From NCBI GenBank assembly GCA_026419785.1, contig JAODTK010005154.1, positions 62,001 through 126,000 of the forward strand: a stretch of 64,000 nt of DNA, read 5' to 3'. The DNA comes from Sclerodactyla briareus (taxonomy: Eukaryota; Echinodermata; Holothuroidea; Dendrochirotida; Sclerodactylidae). How positions within the stretch are numbered: the first letter of the stretch is position 1; each line of letters starts with the position of its first letter. Of this stretch, positions 1 to 12,600 are shown piece after piece. The notes below the pieces were generated by a model, which worked only from the letters and a program-made list of their open reading frames with translations, was not told the origin of the DNA and made no database searches. The translations under genes were made by a program, and so were the position numbers.

Positions 1-324
1 GGAGCCGGAAGGGAGGAGGGAGGAGTGGGGGGGGGGGGGGGGAGAGGTCATGCAAGGACTGTGGCGAAGGCCACTGATTAATTGGATCGCGAATTTTTCG
101 CCTTTCATGGGTAGACCCTGCCGGTCTGATCGGCGAATACCAGTACAGTAATAGGAAGGCCTTATGATCTATATTACCTCGGTCAGTGGCTTCACCTCGC
201 AGCTCTGTCGGCAAAAGATATGAATATGATATATCCCTCACTCTCCAATATTCATTTAATGCCCTCGACTTCCACACTTGCTTTTTGGTAAGAGAGTACA
301 GTTTCCTGATTTTGTTCAGGGCGT

Positions 325-466
325 TAAAACCCCCCTCTCCTGACCCAAATTGTCAATAAATTTCTAAAACTAAAACTGAGTTTTCGCAGTTCAGTAGAGC
401 GTATTCTTAGTCAATATTGCCAGTCAGCATGTGTCTAGGAGCCCATGAATTGTACTTATGGCAACC
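325..466. repeat. Dispersed repeat, copy 1 (partner at 57.58 kb)
   Basis: This stretch matches 57575-57722 in the same orientation. Shared landmarks are a C-rich run, then ACTGAGTTTT-GCAGTTCAGTAGAG, then CAGCATGTGTC, then GCCCATAAATTGTACTT-like text, in the same order and spacing with small indels. It has no reading frame. The C-rich start resembles a widespread invertebrate repeat edge. Class unknown. Confidence 0.7.
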
Positions 467-475
467 TACGGGGTG

Positions 476-2785
476 TCGGGTATTTTCGGGCGGGCAAAGT
501 TCATTAAGGTGATATAAAAGTAGCTATAGAAACCTGTTTGAAATCTCCAATCTGAATTGAATTCCCATGATTATTGGTCAGTGGTTAATCTCGGACTATA
601 GTTCTGCATGGTTTCAAGGTCGAATGTCATTGATGCCTGTTGATGGGACATATTACTCTATTGGGTTAGCAAAAACGTGCAAAATTTCCTTTCACGTTTC
701 ATCTGGAATTTCCATAATAATATGGTGCTTTCATGGACTAGTGGCTAGCTCCAGAAAATTTTATTCAAAGGTTCTTGAAGGGCGTGAAAAGTTAAGTGAA
801 GCCGCAAAATGCAATCTGTTCCTTCTCCTATAGTGAAAAGGTGAGAGGTGAAAGGCAATTGAGTGGAATCATGAGCTATAATGTGAAAAGCACGCAACTT
901 CCTTACAGCTTGTGTGATTTCTACGATACTTTGTATTATCAAGACCTAGCAGTATAATATGGGAATGTCGTGATTTGGGTCGAAGGACATCAAAGAGGCA
1001 TGAGGAATAAAGAGACCTAGGGTATCTATGAGTGTTCAGTGATTAAGGTCAAGTCATCAAAGGGGCTGATAAAAAATCTAGTGGTAATCTATGAGATGTT
1101 CACGTGATTTGAGGTCAAAGGTAATAAAGAGCATGATACAAAATAGTCGTATCTATGGGGCGTTCCAGTATAATTGAGGTCAGAGGTCATTGAAGAGCAC
1201 ATAACTATTACAGTTTTCATCATCCTGATTAAAATCCGGCCGTGATACAGTGCACATATACATGCTTTTCCTACCCTTTTTTTAATTTGTAGTTTCTGTG
1301 GCCCCCAATGAAGAGCAGAATCAATATTTGAAGAAAAGGCATAAAACAGTTTTGTCCGAAATATTGGCTGTCCTTTAGCCCTGATTACATTGAACGGGTT
1401 TTTCAATATGTTCGCATAGATGTCCTTCTACTTGATTCATTTGTTGTTTGTTTGTTGTTGCTTGTTTGTGGCACAACGCACCTTGGATATATGCATATAT
1501 TTCATACTACAGAATTGAAATGAAATGAATGCGCATGCTCGAATGTATATGTGTTGTATTATGAAAAATGCCACTTCTCCTACAAGTTAGGTTGGAATAT
1601 TACTGTGATACTTACTCAGTGAAATTCAGGGACCAATGGGTGTTCAGAAATTCGGGGTCACAAATCATTGACAGTCACTGAGGAGCCACCTATTGTAAAA
1701 TTATGAAAAAATGAAAAATAAAAAAAAGAAAAACTTACCATCAAAATTTTACTTGTGCATGCATGTTCTTCCCCGGAAACAATGTTTCTGGTCATCACCA
1801 AAGGTTCATTTTAGAAGTTCAAAAGTGGAATCAACTCGACGTGCCCTTCAAAGCATAATTTGTGTTTCTGTGAGCCCGAGGCTTCCCATCCCCTGAGTAG
1901 AGCATACGCGTTGTCCACATAGCAAAGGCCATAGCGTTGCTCATATAAGCACATATCGTTGTCCACATAAGCAGCCATAAGGTGAAAGGGCCATTTTGCC
2001 CTTCTGAAGGTTGACCTGCATTGACCAAAGTTATTGATGGGGTAAGCCTATCTTATGTTTCAACTGAGGAACTCATTCATAAATGCATTGAACCATGTTA
2101 CTAGATTAGGATCGACTATAAACGTTCATCGAAAAAGGGCCAGGAAAGAACAGTCCTCATGAAAGACCATAGTCTGAGCTACAACATCCAAAGAGAAAGT
2201 CACCCAGAGCCTAAAGAATTGTCCCAATTCGTGAAAAATACAGTCTCCTAGAGACTGTTCTCGAACGCATTCACCCTCTTAGGACAGAACGACATCTTTG
2301 GAAGCACTAATTAATGACTCTCTGCGTGAAGAAATATTTACGAATGTCCAATCTACAGCGTTTGCCACGAAGCTTGGGGGAATGACCCCATATTGACATT
2401 CAGACGTTGGAGAATAGAAAATATTGAAAGAAAGGCCCTCTATAACAAATTTCCCCGAATTCGTCTCAGCTCCATCAAGTCAGACCGAGAAGCTTTAATC
2501 TTTCCTCGGTAATTGCGCCATGATAACGAAAAGTAGAAAAAACTAGTCACTGACTAGAATTATAATATTCTCGAATACTTTGTGGACGATTTTCTCGAAT
2601 TTCATTTGGATCCCATCTATAGTTTGTTGGTACAAAATCTACAAAAGTCATGTTTTACATTGACTTTGTAGGCCTATTATAGGGATCCTGTGATCCCCCC
2701 GTATATGTCACTAGGCACTTTGCATAGCTGCTTGTGCCAAAAATCCAGTCATTCTAACAAGACCATTGGCCTTTATAATAAGAAA
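476..2785. other. No recognised gene
   Basis: I see no conserved coding segment here. Open frames are short (under 110 codons), AT-rich and unlike any family I know. The propeptide exon of the convertase gene downstream could lie here, but I searched by eye for its conserved residues and did not find it. Confidence 0.5.
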
Positions 2786-2787
2786 AT

Positions 2788-3131
2788 GGGTATTGGAGGC
2801 AATGTTCGTCCAGTTTGCATAATTTAGGCAATTTCAGTCATTTTTCCACAACACTGGTACTCCTTTAGTACCATTGTCAATGATCAGTTCTACGAATTCG
2901 AACTTGGTCACTGATTAGTGCTTTCTACAAGTATCATATCTTTATGTAGTCAGCACACTTTTACTTGGGACTGGTAACTATACCCACCTTTATATATACT
3001 TTTGGATTTTGTTGTTAAATGAGCCCCTTACTGGCAATCTTTTCTCTTCCGACCTTCAGTAAATCACCTTGGTTGGAACATACTATTAAGGCAAATAAAA
3101 CGACTGCTGATCGCGAAAAAAGGCGAGACTA
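2788..3131. repeat. Dispersed repeat ending in GGCGAGAC, copy 1
   Basis: This block aligns with 62780-63033 in the same orientation. Shared pieces include TTTGCATAAT, TTTCCACAA, CATTGTCAAT, TTGGTCACTGATTAGT and a terminal CTGATCGCGAA followed by GGCGAGAC or AGCGAGAC. The terminal octamer is the reverse complement of the GTCTCGCC that starts the repeats at 4019, 58357 and 62630, so it may be one end of an element with short inverted termini. No coding content. Confidence 0.65.
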
Positions 3132-3501
3132 GCGGTTCATGAACAGATTTCTCTCATTAGGTTTCAAAATGGCGGTTTATTGCGGTTGCCATACGAACGT
3201 GGTTACCATGGTAACAAACATAAGAAAAATCATTCTTATCCCATTGATATGCAATGTAGAACATCATATGTGACATAGGTCCAGTGGCTGCTATACACTC
3301 GAAATATAGGCTGTCCAACTCTGATCCTTAAACTCAGCTCTCTTTGATCCTCAAAATCTGGTCATATTCTCCGTGCATTGGCAGATTGGCGCAAACAAGG
3401 GCACAGCCACTTGTTGAATGTTGGTAGTCTTGAACAATAGCAACGGGTATTTTATATTTTTCTTAATCTTTTTCAGATTTTAAAAGTAACCCAGCTTGCA
3501 G

Positions 3502-3654
3502 GATTCAGCGTTCAAAGAGAGGATTCAAGGACTTAAAGAATTATTTCAGCGAACAGTCGTTTTAGGCTTAAACCGCAGGAACAGTCCGAGGGGTCAAAGC
3601 AAGGCTTCCTGGTCCAAGTTCAACGACCCCCTCCTCTCGAAGCAATGGTATTTG
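3502..3654 (+). CDS. PCSK2: PCSK2 exon: propeptide cleavage site and start of mature enzyme
   Basis: The exon follows TTGCAG and ends at TTG|GTGAGT. Its first frame reads RIQRSKRGF, matching the autocleavage site (R-x-K-R followed by G-F/Y) that releases the mature enzyme. That frame hits a stop after about 20 codons. The second frame, from about 3598, reads FNDPLLSKQWYL, the conserved start of the convertase catalytic domain (vertebrate form NDPLFTKQWYL). The stretch between the two motifs is about 20 codons longer than in vertebrate PC2 and contains the frame change. It may include a lineage-specific insertion or a sequence error. The last codon joins the next exon in phase 0. Confidence 0.85.
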
Positions 3655-6600
3655 GTGAGTACCAGATGGGCCTATACCTAAATACGTTCCTGAGATATCA
3701 TGGAACTTGGTTGGGCGAGAGTTCACCTTGTTCGCCATCTCACGAGTTGACTTGTAGTAAGGAGAGGATTGGCACCGTACACTCACAGAAACAAACTATA
3801 CAGATTAGGTAATATAAGAACTATGGCTGTATGATCTTTGAGTTATTTCTTTTTTAATGTTACTCTTCCATTATTCATATAAAGATTACTTCATCTTATA
3901 TGGTACCCATTACCATGTTTCAATAGGAATTTATATATCATTGATATCACTTTTACTTGGAAGTTTGGAGTTTCATTTCACTTTTAACAGTGCTGTTTTT
4001 TTGTTTTTTTTTTTTTTTGTCTCGCCTGAAACCAAGTTCAGGACGAGACAGCGATCACTTTTGTTCGTGTGTGTGTGGGTGTTTGTGTTTGGTAAGTGTG
4101 TGTGTGTGAGTGTATGTGTCCCACTTTCTCGTTAGCAGGATTTCTCCAAAACACAAAATCCTATAATGACTTTAAGTTGTGTAAATTCATTGCCATGAAC
4201 AGTTTCACCGACTATTTAGGTTACATATATTTCACGGTTATTCAGAATGATAATATAGAAGTGACGTGAGAAGTATTCCAATGCTTCTTGAACTTTCCCG
4301 TGATTCTCGTATTACTCCCTCTGTTGCAGAAAAATACTGGACAGGCAGAGACGTCAACCGGCCTGGACTTGAATGTGGAGGCAGCATGGCCAAGGGTTTA
4401 TACCGGTAAAGGAGTAAGTAACAATTGCGATTATGGATGATGGTAGGTACTGATTTCAGGGCAGCGGTTCCCATACTGTGATACGCGTACCACCAGTGGT
4501 ACATTTGGACTTGGTATGCGGGGTGGTACACAGTGTGCTCCAAATGACGCTGTGTTGCACCAGACCGCATGTGAGGGATTGAGGGCACTTCAGTATTCAA
4601 AATAAAATGACAGAAGGGAGGAAGACAGACCGCCTCCCAGGAACCCTCCTTCAGGAGGGCGATCTCTTGTAGGCTAGGCCCCCATTTTTCTCCTCAGAAT
4701 CTTGGAACTGGCCCTGCCGTGCAGTCGTACTCAGTGGCACCACGGAAATGTGGAATGGTACCCCAGATGGAAAAGGTTGTGAACCCCTGTTTTAGGGGGA
4801 TATGACAAACGACAAGAGCGATATAAAGGGTGGGCGATATGCATTCCACTATCGCTTCTAGGATGAATGAAGAAAAAGTCAATCGTCGGCTGATACTGTA
4901 ACCGTTATTTCTCACGATAATGGCGTAGTACACTCCTCAGCAGCATGTTGTGTGTAACTAGCACTGCACCTATCATGGTGTGGTGTAACCAATTACAGAA
5001 TCATTGTGTATAATGCACAATTTGTGAATTTTTTCTACCTAACTTCCCCCCCCCCCCCCACCCCCCCCCCCACTTATGTGTGTAATTTCTGACATAACAC
5101 CGGGATAGGTGTACTAGTTACACAGCGTTGTGTAAACTCAACACAACATTTTTACGAGTGTAGAAAGTATAAATGAAAATTAAAGCGACGTTGCAAATTG
5201 TACGATATTCGGGTTTTGTGATTGTTCGAATTCGTTTCCTAAGCTAGTAACAATGTCCTCAGTCATGTATAGATTTGTAAGCACCACTTCTCCGCGGTTA
5301 AGGTTAACATAAGGTAACTAATGGAACGCACCATGAGTCGCGTACACCGTGTTCGCGATGTAAACTGAGACAGGTTACATTCATTTTCCGAAGAGGGCTG
5401 AGGTTGACGAAATTCTAAGAGATGCGGGTCGCGGGTCTGTAGTGGGTTTGGCGAGGTGCACGGTCGGGCGGAGATAAAATCCTGTCGGTCCAACATCTTC
5501 TCGCCTCTGCTCTATATACATACGCCCCGGCCATAGGTCCGATTGCATGACGTTATGAGCCTAGTGATTGGTAAACGCTCATCTCGAACAAGAATGATCC
5601 CGCTGGTACTGTTTGCTCCACCATAGGCATAAACGATCGATCATAGCTATCATGGCCAGACAAAAAAACTAAACACAACAACCAAAAACAACAACAACAA
5701 CCACAACAACATTTTAGCGTACCCACTCGAATTAGAAGAACAGGTAGGGGTAGGTTCTCCCGGCTGGGTTGCAACCCCTCTTCGTTAGCGCCACTCGAAA
5801 GGTTTGCCAATGAATTTACAGGGTCGTCACAAAGTAGGGTAAGTAGGCCTCGCGTTATTCTCCAGAGATACATCTGCATCCGGCCAAAACCTATTGATTA
5901 ACCTCCTTATAAAAACTTTGTCCTCTTCAATTCAACGGGTGAAACATTTCTACCCGTTTTTCGTACTGCTACATTTACTTACGAAAAATTCAACTCAAAT
6001 TTATCATTAATTGGAGGACAACCAGTCACCACAAAGCGTCATTTGATACGGGAATCAGAGGCCGGCGTCATGTTTTTGTCGTCCTGCGTGCATGATGTAA
6101 GATTGAGTAGCGTCCCTCTAGATATTCGCTGGCTCAGTGAATTGTTACGAGCTGTAACCATGTATGCTATATGTCTTGTAATGTCGTATTTTCTTGTCAT
6201 TAAAGGGAAATCCCAGCCAAATTAATACTCTTTTTGGTGTTATAATGTTAAAGAAATAAAAAGTCATTCAATATCACTTTGTTCCAGGTTCATAGCATGT
6301 TCGGTCGGGAAGATATGGCTCCTCAAATTTCATACAATTTGCTGATTTTGACAAACTGGCAACCTTTCTGTGATGTCATATCTACCAATTATAAGGGAAA
6401 AGACAGATTTCTTAAACAGTTTCTTAAAAATGGTAGGTATGACGTCATCAAATGTTGCCGAATGTATTTTTGGTAAAATAAGTTTATAAAGTTTCCATGG
6501 AATTGTGCTGATAGTTCTCTCATACGGATTTCTCAAAGGCATGTCGGTAACAAGATACAGACAATTGGAACATGAGTGTGCCAACGTGACAACTTGTTAA

Positions 6601-9600
6601 CAGATCCCTCTTAGGTGAATTACCGGCTATTGTTATGATTACTAATGCCCTACTGATTGCGCATGCTTACAACGGATGTGTTACACAGGAATGTGTGTGT
6701 GTGGGGGGGGGGGGGGGGGGGGGGGGGGTCGATCCCCGTATAGCGGTATCTCTGCTTAGGCTATATAGCATCTAACAACGATACTAATGGACTACCCCCC
6801 CCCCCCACACACACACACCGACGGCGCTACGGAACGTGCCGTTAATTTTACCACAGGATAGTCTTCAAAAGTCTTCGTGCTTACGACGTATGGGCCTCAT
6901 CATCAACCAGATTACAATAATATTGACCTTTCATTCCATTCAGCCTTTAAAATATTCGAGAAAATAGGCATCAATGATCAAAATATGATACCTCGGATTT
7001 ATTCAAGAAGTGTGACTTTCATTCTCAGGCATAGACTTACCTCCACCCTGATCTGGCGACGAACTACAACGAACAGGCCAGTTACGACTTCAGCAGTGAT
7101 GACGCCCTGCCATACCCGCGGTATACAGACGATTGGTTCAATAGCCACGGCACAAGGTGCGCCAAGGTGAGGTTGGTCCGATGTCGCTGACAAGTGGATC
7201 TGTGGCGTGGTATAGCTTATAACTCAAAAGTAGCCCAGGTATGATATGAATCTACTGAGGGTGCCCGAGGCCTTTTAGCAAGCCAAATGTGCCATATTTC
7301 AACAAGCTAAATTAACCGGATCCTAGATTTTACAACGTAAGTCGTTAAAAGGATCTATGTAGTCATAGCAGTGTGTGCCTGTATTTATTACGTGTGTATC
7401 TTACACCTGGCTTTCGAACACTGTCTCCCTGAGGGATGAAAGCCGATGTCTTCTCAAACTGAAATTTGGTATGCGGCTGTCTTATGGAGAGTACACGCAA
7501 CCTGTTGAATAAATTGTGAAAAAATAATATTTGGGCCTATTATGGCTCGCGAACACACATTACTCGACTCCACTTGGATTTACCTGAATGGATGGTTCAT
7601 GTTCGGTACGTGGGTTCCCTTTCCAATTTCTGCTTGATCAGCTTGGAGCATTCCGAAACAAAAGGACCCCTTTTGTTTCGGAATGCTCCAAGCTGATCAA
7701 GCAGAAATTGAGTGTTTAGCTTTCTTGAGGGGAGTACAAGAACACTACTATTGTTGGTGTAGATTGGGTATCTTTTTCGGTGACGAAATGTGAATAGTGA
7801 AAAATCATATTTAACAGATTTTGACTTTTTGCACAGTATAGATACCTATTCCACCTGAGTGGATCAGCTCATACATGCTATGTAGATTCTTCATACTGAT
7901 TCATAAGCCTATTGTTTTTGGCTTTCGCCTGAAGGGCCAGATTTGAGAACCGGTGTCTGAATTCCTCATGACCAGGCAAGGATCACTTAGCCTTGGTGGC
8001 TTCTTCTGATAAAACCTGATTATTGCCTTTCTCTCTATCAATTGGTTATTCTTCGATGGTTGTTGACTAAACTGTTCATTGACTGCTAGACATCTTGGCA
8101 TCAGGGGCACAATAGGCTACTGTTTGAAACTGACTTCTTGGCCTCGTGATCGCGAACATTTAGCACATAATTTTACATTCGCTCTTGGTTCATTTGTGGT
8201 GGTTTGAGCTGCATTACAGCCGCACACCACGGTGCCTAGTTTGGCCTGCAGTGGAAAGCATGGGTGAAACCCGCCAATGGTATATGAACGGCCAAGCCTG
8301 GTCTATGTGATACGAACTCACAACTTTTTGACACGTCCGAAGCTTACCACCCGACTGAGTTCTAATCCAATCTCCTGCATGGATAATTCATCTTCGGTAC
8401 GTGGGTTTCCCAGAATGAGTCCATGACCCCTTTTGTTTTTAGTCAGATCAAATGACTTCTGAGGTCAACAGAGGTCTGTATATTGCGGATATAGGGATCC
8501 AGAATGCTTCAAGCTGAGATGATAACAAGCTGGCATGATCAGAATGGATATACCGACTGGGTGTTATTCGGTGAGAATGTTATGTGGCATGGGTTATTAT
8601 ACGTGATGGGACCGCATCAACGAGTGGATACCTAGTAATCACCGACCAAACTGCGAGAAAAAGAGTGATTGGGATGTACCCCTTCTCTCCACCTTGCCGT
8701 ACCCCTTTATCGGAACATTGCGTTGATCGACCTCCCACCTCGCAAACCTCTCTCTGTCTATTCTTCTTTTATAGGTATTCGTATGTTGGACCAGCCCTTC
8801 ATGACCGACTTGATCGAGGCCTCTTCCATGCGGCACAAACCTCAATTGATTGACATTTACAGCGCCAGCTGGGGCCCCCAAGATAATGGCCGTACGGTTG
8901 ACGGGCCGAGGGATCTTACTCTGAATGCTATCGCTGAAGGAGTCAATAGGTAATTGTGATGAGGCCGAGTATTACTGATTTGCCAGACAGTAAGAGTCGG
9001 TTCAGACGTAATCGTTGTAATTCTCATAGTCATCATCATATTCCGTATAATCATCATCATATTTATTGGGGTTACCAAATCAAATGAATGTTGTGGCTTA
9101 TAATACGATGATCCTCAACACTTTTCATATACAGTCCCATCAGAGCTAGGCGATTCTTGTACGCTACATCACTATTATCACATTACTTCCATTGTTATCA
9201 TCATCTTCATTATCACCATCACCGTCATCATCATATCACTAGCACCTGCAGTAACAGCAGCTCCATTACCACACACAAAAGCATGATCATCATCAATAAT
9301 GATGAAAACTCATCGTCAGTATCTCATCATTCTTATTACCACCATCATCATCATCATAAACATCATCATATCACCAACATTTGTCGTAGCAGCATCACTA
9401 GCATTGCTTGCAGAAAGCGTTTAGAATAGAAAGAGGGTTCCGCATTGAGCGCTATACAAATGCTTAATCATCATTTGCTGTATTATTATAAAGGTAAACG
9501 TCATCACTATCATCAACATTATTACCAATATCATTATTGTCATCATTATCAGCATCACTTTCACCAGCAGCTGAAGTTACAACATAGTAAACAACATCAT

Positions 9601-12600
9601 GTGAATTAACCAAAATGAGGAGCAACATTATCAACGTCATCACAAACATTATCATCATCTGAAGTAGCATTATCAGTATTATCGGTTTGAATCAACATCC
9701 ATCGCATCTCTAATAAGGAGTAGTGAATGTTTTTGCCGAGACGTGTAAGTAGCCAAATTGAGTTCAATTGAACGAAATTTCTGAGGGATAACACTGATTT
9801 TTGTCTGTTGCCAGGGACGCGGAGGCAAGGGTTCGATATACGTCTGGGCTTCTGGAGACGGTGGCCCCACTGATGACTGCAATTGTGATGGATATGCTTC
9901 CAGCATGTGGACCATCTCCATTAATTCAGCAATCAATGACGGCAGGACCGCTTTATATGATGAGTTCTTTTCCTCTACCCTGGCGTCTACCTTCAGCAAT
10001 GGACGCAACAGGCATCCTGAATGTGGAGTGGTAAGTCTCGTTGGTTTGAAACCAAATTGAATCCCAAGCTGTTTGTGCATATCCTAATTGATAATGATTA
10101 TGATTTTGAAAAAAGGATCAAGAAATCAAAGAATTAGTGACTATTTTCGAACAATTTTTATATCTTATCTCTAATGTTTACCATTTCGACCCAATAATTC
10201 AATTGCTGAATGTGGCAAAGTGACAAAAGTGTAATGTTAGACATAGCATGTGCCTTTCATTGAAATGTTTAGTTTTGACCTCTGGAACACAATATCCTAA
10301 TATGGGTTGGTTGAACATACACTGATTCCTTTGCCCACCCACCACGGAGGACAATAGGCACATGCATCAACCAATTTCCATTTAGTAAAAAGGATAAATG
10401 CCACTTGTTTCTGTTTATTTGTCGATAGGCGTCGTCTTGTGAGCTAATCACGGAGATTCTTCTATTAATACTACGAAGTAACTCCTCCTAATTTTAATTT
10501 TGTATCAGTAGTGGCCTAATGTATATAACGAAATTGATGATAACCTGATGTTGTAGCATGTTTTTCCCGTTCTGTTCTTCTTGCTCAACCCTTACATCCC
10601 CCAAGTCCTGCCAACATGAACATTGGCATATGACTGAGATGAACTCTACTAACTAGAATATTTTCTCTTGGTAACTTCATCGAAACAACCTTTTTGCATG
10701 TGATATTCAGAGACATACAAAAAAGAGGCGTTGTATATTCAATAACATGTTATATTTGCAGAAAACATATATATTATTAATAAATTATAAAAAAAAACTC
10801 ATAATACAAAAAAAAAACGACATATAACGCACCGAATGGAGTTGTGGTTGGGGGGGGGGCTTATCGAAAATGGAAAACTGTTATAAGAGTACCCCCCCCC
10901 CCCCTCCTTCCCCCTTGCCGACCAAAAGATCTTACGATACCTATCAGTAATCTTCCAATATTTCATTTCAAATTCCGTTTCAGATTCCGTTTGAAGAAAC
11001 TTGAGTACAACACTTCCTTCAGTGCTGTATGCACTCTGTACTAAATAGTTTATGGTTCGTGGCTGATCTACTGACGATATCAAATCTTCTAACCACCAGC
11101 TTGCCTTGTACTACTAGAGCTGCCATTCCTAGATTCATTGTATCAACAACCTGATGAATAAGGACGCCCCGTCATGAAACGTTAATAATGCAAAATCTTC
11201 CATAAAGAGGATATTTAGATCCAAATACTGACGACATCGACATGAGGAGCCCTAAACCGCAACATTGTTTTATTGTATTTTTGGGCGGTAGTGTGCAGCT
11301 CAATAAAGGAACGTGTCTCTCCGTTCGTCACCTCTGTTCGTCACCTCTGTTCGTCACCTCTGTTCATCATGTCTAAACCATACATGATATCAGGTTGAAA
11401 CTTGGCTCACCTTAGGCCACCTCATTTTTGCGTGCTGTTATTGATTTTAATTGAAATTTAGGTAGCCTAATTATTCAATTGGTCTTTGCAGAAAAGGATA
11501 TTGTTTATCCATATCCAACAATAAGTTTCATACAGCCATCTACTCTCGAAAGCCCTGTGAACCAATTCTAATAATAGAGCTCATAACAAGCCGTTCAGTG
11601 TTTCCTCCACTTTCACAAATTTGTATTGAGGAAATAGCAATAACTGTGAGTAAGCGTGTCTTCGTGAATTTGTCATATACCACTGTGCGTTCGCTAATAG
11701 CCTGCAAGGCGTTTACGGTTGCACGTTTCTATTTCTCAACAGGCTACAACCGATCTATACGGGAACTGCACACTCGCTCATTCTGGTACCTCTGCTGCCG
11801 CACCAGAAGCAGCCGGGGTCTTCGCTCTAGCTTTAGAGGCAAAGTAAGTTTCCTTTCATTTCGTGTCGCCGGGGCTTCATCTGCCGATATCTCTTCGCCG
11901 ACTTCGGCCGATGCGGAAGCGATACATCATACATCGCTTCGGTATCGGCAGATCAGCGAGCTCATCGGCAAAAACAATGCGACTTTTGGCGCGAAGCAGT
12001 TTGTCCCGATGCGGAACTGCTCACGACACGATCCATCCAACCGCGACGCAGGTCACAGATACGCAGGTTACATACAGGCTAAACATTCGTCCTATTTTTT
12101 CTTGCTTTTTTTGCTATGTGTGGTAGGTAGGACTGTTATTTCTAAAAAAAGCGGGGGACCGGTGGGCCCTTGTACCATGTCAACAGTGCCTCCGCTTTTT
12201 CCCGAGGTGTAGACTTGTAGACAGTTTTTTTTTTTTTTGGTGCATTTGTTAAGGTATTTTCTTTTTCTAAAACTGTTACCAAGACCAGAGATTGTGTATA
12301 GGCCAACCAAATGTACGTGCTTTTGATACATACGTGAATTGGCGTCAATACGCCTGTTCACGGTTTGTGCGCATGCTCACAGCTTGCTCACGCTTAGCAG
12401 CACCGGAATACAAAAACGCTTTTCTCCATTGCGATTATTTTTACGGCTCACTTTCAAAACTGTGATTACTCTTCGGAAATAAACCGATTCATTTCAAGTT
12501 TTAATATGTTAATCTCGACATGTATGGGAGAAATTGCAAAGCTCCGTGCTAGAAGGATGTGTAGTTCTCCATGATGACAATCAGATTGTTAGGCTATGTC

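Noticed and set aside
7624..7710. microRNA precursor
   Set aside because: The arms pair without mismatch over 42 bp, unlike typical animal precursors, and they overlap a dispersed repeat. Kept as a palindrome instead.
9157..9429. His/Ser-rich open frame
   Set aside because: It is produced by CAT/ATC triplet repeats in a PCSK2 intron. No conserved segment.
11598..12212. 204-codon open frame on the + strand
   Set aside because: It covers the catalytic-Ser exon in a different frame. The correct frame of that exon is the conserved one, and the rest is intron and an inverted-repeat element.
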